DNA from: Spongospora subterranea
Lineage: Eukaryota; Endomyxa; Phytomyxea; Plasmodiophorida; Plasmodiophoridae
Assembly (NCBI GenBank): GCA_900404475.1
Contig: OUQQ01000620.1
Location: 2,626-14,538 of the forward strand
DNA length: 11,913 nucleotides
Direction of reading: 5' to 3'
The notes under the pieces were generated by a model that saw only the letters and a list, made by a program, of their open reading frames with translations, had not been told where the DNA came from and searched no databases. This document shows positions 7,554 through 11,913 of this stretch, piece by piece; the stretch's first letter is position 1, and every line of letters starts with the position of its first letter. A program made the position numbers and the translations under genes.

Positions 7554-7982
7554 TCAACGAAGACTGTCGGTGAAAAGTGAATTTCCCCCTGTCAAACGGA
7601 ATTTAGCTGAAATTCGCGTCTTCATTACCATCATCTGACTATAATGTCCCTTCCTGGGTGGTTTCGATCCCTCATTTGACGGGGTTGGCAACATCGACAG
7701 TTTCGTGTGTGTGTGAATCAGATCATCAATTGTCGTAGCGCCAGCTGAAGCGAATTCTGCAACATCTGCCCATGGCGCTCGTGTCGTGCGTGTGCGGATC
7801 CAGATTCTGATCGCCGACCGAAAACAACAAGTGAACGCGAGCTCCTTCCATGGGGCGCAACACCCACCCACCCGTCCCCCATCGATGGATTCACGAGTGG
7901 GAGACGCCCCCCGTTGTTGCTTCATCATCCAGTTTTTGTCATCGAATTGGGGGCCAATTTCCGGCCGAAGGGGATCGCACAT
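7554..7982 (-). CDS. weak coding-like open frame, possible upstream exon
   Basis: An open minus-strand frame of 142 codons. Its downstream half has purine-first codons and natural composition (ADVAEFASAGATTIDDLI, then SMLPTPSNEGSKPPRKG), while the upstream half is less convincing and may be leader or intron. AAAATAAAAC follows the TGA. It may be a separate small gene or the 5' part of the gene ending at 7335. No known domain. Frames on the plus strand overlap it and cannot be excluded. Confidence 0.25.
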   Translation of the reverse strand: MCDPLRPEIGPQFDDKNWMMKQQRGASPTRESIDGGRVGGCCAPWKELAFTCCFRSAIRIWIRTRTTRAPWADVAEFASAGATTIDDLIHTHTKLSMLPTPSNEGSKPPRKGHYSQMMVMKTRISAKFRLTGGNSLFTDSLR

Positions 7983-8511
7983 GAGTCAGGATTTTCCCAG
8001 ATTAGACCGTCCATATAGTGCCAACTACTCAACCGGTGACAATCACTTGCCGCCGGCAACAGACGCCATTACCGACGACAACATGAACAATGTCGAACAC
8101 CAACGATAGTTCCGAATCGGATTTTTGGGGATCTGTTCCCGAGTTTATTCAGTTTTCAGAGCCGGGTGTTGTCGCCATCCGTGTGGTCAAAATAAAACAT
8201 GCTTAGAAGCGAATAGGATCGGGCTCGAAATTGTGTCGACTGTGATTCTGGTTGTGAAAAAGGCGGTTGGTGATTTCTCAGGGTGGCCGAAAACGGCTAA
8301 AACACGCTTTCATACACGTGTTCTTCAGCTATTGACGGTCCCATCTGTTAGCTGTTCTTGGTACCTCGTTAGGTTGAAGGGGGGTGGGGGGTGGCAGATC
8401 TGGCCCACGAACTACTTCCCCATTGTGTTCCGGAAACCCCAAATTCTGTTTTTCAATGAAAGAAAAGCGTTCGTCGTCGTCTCAACGTCGGTTCTGGGAA
8501 CGACAATCTGA
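7981..8511 (+). other. plus-strand coding-like pieces that do not assemble into one gene
   Basis: Three pieces look translated. A frame from ATG 7981 to TAG 8107-8109 encodes a hydrophilic 42-residue piece (MSQDFPRLDRPYSANYSTGD). A second from ATG 8090 to TAG in another frame contains SESDFWGSVPEFIQF. Then the first frame reopens to 8511 with GLEIVSTVILVVKKAVGDF. I could not find a single phase-consistent splice chain for all three. A G-rich run (two blocks of six G) lies at 8379-8391. They could be exons of a gene I cannot resolve, or decayed sequence. Confidence 0.25.
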
Positions 8512-8786
8512 CGTGTGACGCATCGCTCCAATCCTGATCGTGCTGGGAAAACAGTCTCCACAATCCAATGCAGGAACTGGAGCCCAACAAGGAGCATAAC
8601 AGCACCGACGGCGGCAATCTCGGATTCCCGTGACAGCCAATTGCGGTCGTCGGTTGGCGACAGCAGAGCCAACGTTGGACGTGCGACAACGTGAACATTG
8701 TGGTGGTCTTTCTCCCGAGCAGGTGAAGGGATCACGAAGGCTGGGGTGATGAGGGTGCAGCGCTGTCCCCATAACGATCGCGTCAT
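8412..8786 (-). CDS. unrecognised small single-span membrane protein
   Basis: A complete 124-codon frame from ATG 8786 to TAG 8412. The C-terminal two thirds look coding: purine-first codons and a single hydrophobic span (AAVGAVMLLVGLQFLHWIV, about residues 58-76), flanked by charged sequence (DDRNWLSRESE before, VPRTDVETTTNAF after). No family is recognised. The N-terminal 35 residues are less convincing, and the ATG overlaps head to head with the plus-strand ATG at 8785, so at least one of the two starts is wrong. The antisense plus-strand frame over the span is hydrophilic and partly open, so this could be a shadow. Confidence 0.35.
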   Translation of the reverse strand: MTRSLWGQRCTLITPAFVIPSPAREKDHHNVHVVARPTLALLSPTDDRNWLSRESEIAAVGAVMLLVGLQFLHWIVETVFPARSGLERCVTRQIVVPRTDVETTTNAFLSLKNRIWGFRNTMGK

Positions 8787-9080
8787 GGCAGGAAAACGAC
8801 AGGAAAAAAATACAAAAAAACTGCAAAAGCGACGGTTCTGGGAGGGGATTTCACAGGCGATTGCAAGTGCTGTTCAAGTCAGAACCAGTTCAATAGGGAA
8901 ACAATATCGCCACATGAGATGTGCCATTCGGGGTGATCGGACTCTACCGACCGACAGACTGGCGGCAATAATTCGGACCCCGTGGCGGATTCCGAGCCTC
9001 CCAGGGAAGTTGAAGTCGACCCAGCGACCGGAGCGTCATCATCATCCCCCAGTCCAGTGCCATGGCGAAAGTCGATCTAG
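8785..9080 (+). CDS. possible two-exon small protein overlapping the deoxyhypusine hydroxylase start
   Basis: Exon 1 (8785-8877) gives a lysine-rich start (MAGKRQEKNTKKLQKRR). Donor GTCAGA and acceptor CGACAG remove 80 bases in phase 0. Exon 2 (8958-9080) reads acidic and serine-rich (DPVADSEPPREVEVDPATG) and ends at TAG 9078-9080. The total is 71 residues with no recognised domain. Exon 2 runs 19 bases into the deoxyhypusine hydroxylase coding sequence in another frame, which is unusual for separate genes. It may instead be leader sequence that happens to be open. Confidence 0.25.
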
Positions 9081-10805
9081 CGCGGGAAGGCGATATCCTC
9101 GGCAACGACGCCGTGCCGATCGCCCAACGGATGAGGGCGGTGTTCCTGTTGAAGCAGGAATCGTCCCCATCGGCTATCGATTATCTTTGCCGAGGTCGTT
9201 GACGGTTGTTGATTCCCATCGCTGTTTCATGAAAAGTGACGCGCCGTGTTTTTTTTTGGAACAGGAATTAGCGATCCATCGGTCCTGCTAGCCCACGAAT
9301 GTTGCTATGTTCTAGGTAGGTGCTAATACCTCCATCGTCTTCGTCGACAATGTTTCGCAAACCATCGTTGAACCCATAATCGGTATTGAACATCTGCGGT
9401 CGCCAGGGCAGTTGAAGGACCCATACGCTTTACCAGCATTGAGGTTGGCGTTGGCCAATCCTACACTGGACCCGGTCGTGCGCCACGAGGCGGCCGAAGC
9501 AATTGGGGCGATCGGCCTCTCCGACGACGTCGACTATCTTCGCAAGTTCGTCAACGATCGCCACATTGAGGTACAAATAGTTCATCCGTTTTCCGAAAAT
9601 TCGCGGAAAGTGCAACCAATGACGTGATCGTTTTAAGTTTGCAATTATCTGTTCATTTTTCGATAACGCTCAGTTTGTTTCGCGATCGCATTCTCGATCA
9701 GCAAAATGGGTCTTATTGACAACGAACGTGCGGTTCCAGGTTGCGGAAACGTGCCAGATCGCGATCGCCCTGATCGAGGACCGGCAACAACAGCAGACGA
9801 ATCGTGGTGGCTGCGGCCGGTTCGATTCTGTGGATCCTGCGTTGCCGGCCCCGGTCCCGGCCCACGCCGTCGATCGCCCCGAGCTGCAAATCGCCGTCTG
9901 GGGCGCCGACCTATCCAACGAGCAGCTGCCGTTGTCGGTGAGATATAAGGCCATGTTCGCGTTAAGGGACAATGGATCCCCGTCCGCCGTCGAAGGTCAG
10001 TCAATCTGTCGTTATTTCAGCTTCGTCGACAGTTTCGCCAGATTCCCATTTTTTTGTGTAAACGGTTCTACTGTCTGTTTCATCGAAATCTCGTTTTTTT
10101 TTCTTTGTACTTTCTTCATCATTGATTCTCGACGTTTTGGGTCTTATTCTGTTCTCTGGTTCACGCTTGTCCATGATAATTCATTCTTCGCTAGTTTGTC
10201 TCGTCGACAATGCTCGTTTTCTTTTCCGGATCGTCCTGGTTCTTGGGCTTGTTTTTTCTACAAACACGTGTCGTACTGGTCTTCAGTTTTTGTTGAACGA
10301 TTCCTCTGTTTTCGACAATCGATCCCAGTTTTCACCACACAATCCTGTGTTCGGTTGTCATTTCCGTCGTCTGACACTATGGTGTTGTGATCGGTGTAGC
10401 GCTCTGTGCGGCGTTCAGTGATCGTTCCAGCGCCCTATTCCGTCACGAGATCGCCTATGTGCTAGGCCAGCTACAGGATCCCATCTCTCGTGACGCCCTC
10501 GTCGCCGTCCTCAAGGTTCGCCCCACCTCCGTTCTCTCCAATTTTCCCTGTTGTTCACTGTGTGCTGTCAGGACAAATCCGAGCACGAAATGGTTCGCCA
10601 TGAAGTTGGTCATCGGTCGATTGAATTGTGTGTTTCCGGGGGTGTTGATGATGTGATTCAGGCGGCTGAGGCGTTGGGCGCCATCGCCGATCAGGAGTCG
10701 TTGAGCGTCCTGAACGAGTTCGCCCTGGACTCCGACCTGATCGTCAAGCAGAGCTGTGAGGTCGCGTTGGATCTGTACCACCATTGGAATCAGGAATCCA
10801 CATAA
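9062..10805 (+). CDS. DOHH: deoxyhypusine hydroxylase
   Basis: Seven exons (9062-9194, 9265-9315, 9407-9570, 9740-9995, 10400-10515, 10572-10604, 10662-10805) give 298 residues, near the human 302. The enzyme uses a di-iron centre to hydroxylate deoxyhypusine in eIF5A, the last step of hypusine formation, in the cytosol. The HEAT-repeat dyad is complete, with four His-Glu pairs as iron ligands: H55-E56 ([13 protein letters not shown]), H88-E89 ([14 protein letters not shown]), H217-E218 ([14 protein letters not shown]) and H250-E251 (MVRHE then AAEALGAI). Between the halves, residues about 132-165 form a variable Gln/Pro linker. The fourth pair is assembled across the exon 6/7 joint, and exon 6 is only 33 bases. 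Introns are 70, 91, 169, 404, 56 and 57 bases. CAG precedes the ATG by four bases. The start is the first ATG giving a normal DOHH N-terminus. Confidence 0.93.
9996..10399 (+). other. large intron 4 of deoxyhypusine hydroxylase
   Basis: A 404-base T-rich intron with donor GTCAGT and acceptor GTGTAG. The exon 4 reading frame stays open through it to a TGA at 10388-10390, ten bases before the exon. The conceptual peptide is Phe/Ser/Cys-rich, as expected from T-rich DNA that rarely makes stop codons. I see no embedded gene. Confidence 0.6.
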
Positions 10806-11040
10806 AACGATCACCAATTAATATTCAATCGTTTCACGGACGTGTTTTTCGCCGCCAAATGCCATCGCAATCGATAACCCTTCGAATCTCTCAGTTGACT
10901 GTCGTCATTGATTCTTGTGTTCGTGTTGATTTTGTGGTGCGATAGTCGTTCCCGCCAGCGGTGGTTTCCAATCAAAGGATGTTGACAATCTGACACGTTC
11001 AGCTAGAGGGTGTGTGTTGGGGGCATTTTTCGATTGAACA
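10806..11040. other. intergenic sequence after deoxyhypusine hydroxylase
   Basis: No supported gene, repeat or RNA. It should contain the DOHH 3' untranslated region; no clear AATAAA is present. Confidence 0.5.
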
Positions 11041-11088
11041 GTTTCATGTGTGAATGACGATGGGCAAATACCGCCCATGAGTGGTGGG

Positions 11089-11460
11089 TTATTCCCTCAA
11101 TATCGCACATCGTCTGGCACCAAAGGTTCTCCATCCTGTGTTCGCCAAACCCATATCGATGGTGCCCATTGCCGGATCCCTCCAGGGCATACGCTCGGCG
11201 AACAGCCTTTCTGGCACAGTTTCCCTATTTGATGTTGCTCAAATGACGAGTCTGGTTTTATCAGTGTCCTATCGCCCATCAATGAGTCGTAATCGCTTTG
11301 CGTTGTCTTCATATATCACGCCAAATTCCGGTTCGGCTGGAAATGGATCCTGTGATGTTCTGAATGCGACTCAGAGGCAGTTGAGAAGAGGTTGTTCCCG
11401 TTTCAATTCGTCAATCACGCTCAGAACCTCAATCCGGTTCGGTCGACACGGAATAACTCG
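11089..11460 (-). pseudogene. coding-like minus-strand frame broken by three stops
   Basis: One minus-strand frame carries natural-looking protein in three blocks: RIEVLSVIDELKREQPLLNC, then DPFPAEPEFGVIYEDNAKRL, then RLFAERMPWRDPAMGTIDMG. All are in the same frame, interrupted by TGA 11371-11373, TAG 11269-11271 and TGA 11239-11241, and closed by TAA at 11089-11091. I found no phase-compatible GT-AG introns that remove the stops. Just upstream in another frame lies TCENCKYCRHRTKSNSELF, a possible zinc-binding cluster. The region may be a decayed gene or transposase remnant. A competing 160-codon plus-strand frame (11081-11560) is unusually serine-rich and is probably a shadow. Family unknown. 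Confidence 0.3.
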
Positions 11461-11556
11461 CTATTGCTTTTGGTTCGATGACGACAGTATTTGCAATTTT
11501 CACAAGTTGACAAACCTTCTGATTCGATCACACGATTGTCTGTCAATTATGTGTAA

Positions 11557-11673
11557 ATGAGGGCAAAATCCATCAAGAACACGATGCTCGAAATGATTGA
11601 GTTGATGAGACAGGTGACGCTATACGATGCCAAATCGGTTGACCAATCTAGATCTGAAGATACGACAATCTAA
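11557..11673 (+). other. short plus-strand coding-like frame
   Basis: Thirty-eight codons from ATG 11557 to TAA 11671-11673, helical and charged in composition (NTMLEMIELMRQVTLYDAK). A second frame overlapping its end (MPNRLTNLDLKIRQSNGLL...) is similar in character, so a frameshift or intron between them is possible. No family is recognised. From 11718 to the window end I see no supported feature other than a short (AAT)n run around 11706-11718. Confidence 0.25.
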
Positions 11674-11913
11674 TGGTCTGCTGAAGATCAAGGAACACGT
11701 TCAACAATAATAATAATATCGTCTTTCAGACTAAGGACAATAACATAATTGTAAAACCACATTTTGTTTGGTTTTCATGAAACGAACGCCATCTTGAATA
11801 ACGTCCTCTGCCTTTGATGATTTGACCCAAGTATCGCTTAGCCAAAGTGTTGAGGAACGACGTTTCCTGGTAAACTCACACATTGAAGACCCATCTCGAC
11901 AAAACTGTGGATC

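Noticed and set aside
8379..8391. G-rich run as a possible G-quadruplex
   Set aside because: There are only two G blocks with a one-base gap, and no other sign of function.
11081..11560. Plus-strand open frame of 160 codons
   Set aside because: It is the longest frame in the region but about one residue in six is serine, unlike the sure genes, and minus-strand pieces look more natural. Not fully excluded.
1..11913. tRNA, rRNA, CRISPR array, prophage or bacterial operon
   Set aside because: No cloverleaf, rRNA segment or spaced direct repeats were seen, and spliced genes rule out a bacterial source.

Overview
The window is nuclear DNA of a eukaryote, most likely a unicellular one. Genes are small, closely packed, on both strands and cut by short GT-AG introns, many of 33 to 170 bases. 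Five genes can be assigned to known families after splicing by eye: a mitochondrial-type ribosomal protein uL2, deoxyhypusine hydroxylase, 5-hydroxyisourate hydrolase, the tRNA-splicing endonuclease subunit Sen54, and an organelle-type helical-repeat RNA-binding protein of the OPR/FASTK-like kind. Genes end with TAA or TGA, so the standard code fits. The repeat family, the loose 5' splice sites and CAG trinucleotides just before several start codons would suit an alveolate such as a perkinsid or dinoflagellate relative. That placement is inference; no marker gene here fixes the species.

Layout. Positions 1-456 hold the tail of an unrecognised gene. 566-1858 (+) is the repeat protein in three exons. 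1879-2380 (-) is the hydroxyisourate hydrolase in two exons, tail to tail with it. 2633-3243 (-) is an unrecognised protein with an N-terminal membrane segment, preceded by a (GA)n tract. 3395-4036 (-) is an unrecognised four-exon gene. 4210-4899 is a 690-base foldback element, an imperfect palindrome that looks like a non-autonomous DNA transposon. 5227-6541 (+) is uL2m in five exons, converging with intronless SEN54 at 6616-7251 (-). 7252-9061 holds several coding-like frames that could not be assembled into sure genes. 9062-10805 (+) is deoxyhypusine hydroxylase in seven exons with all eight metal ligands. 10806-11913 has no assignable gene, only broken coding-like frames.

The recognised genes do not form a pathway. 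They are housekeeping functions: mitochondrial translation and probably organelle RNA handling, eIF5A hypusination, tRNA intron removal and purine breakdown. I found no clear new multi-gene system. The best leads are the foldback element, the CAG-before-ATG pattern that could mark spliced-leader trans-splicing, very small or stop-free introns, and several orphan genes.
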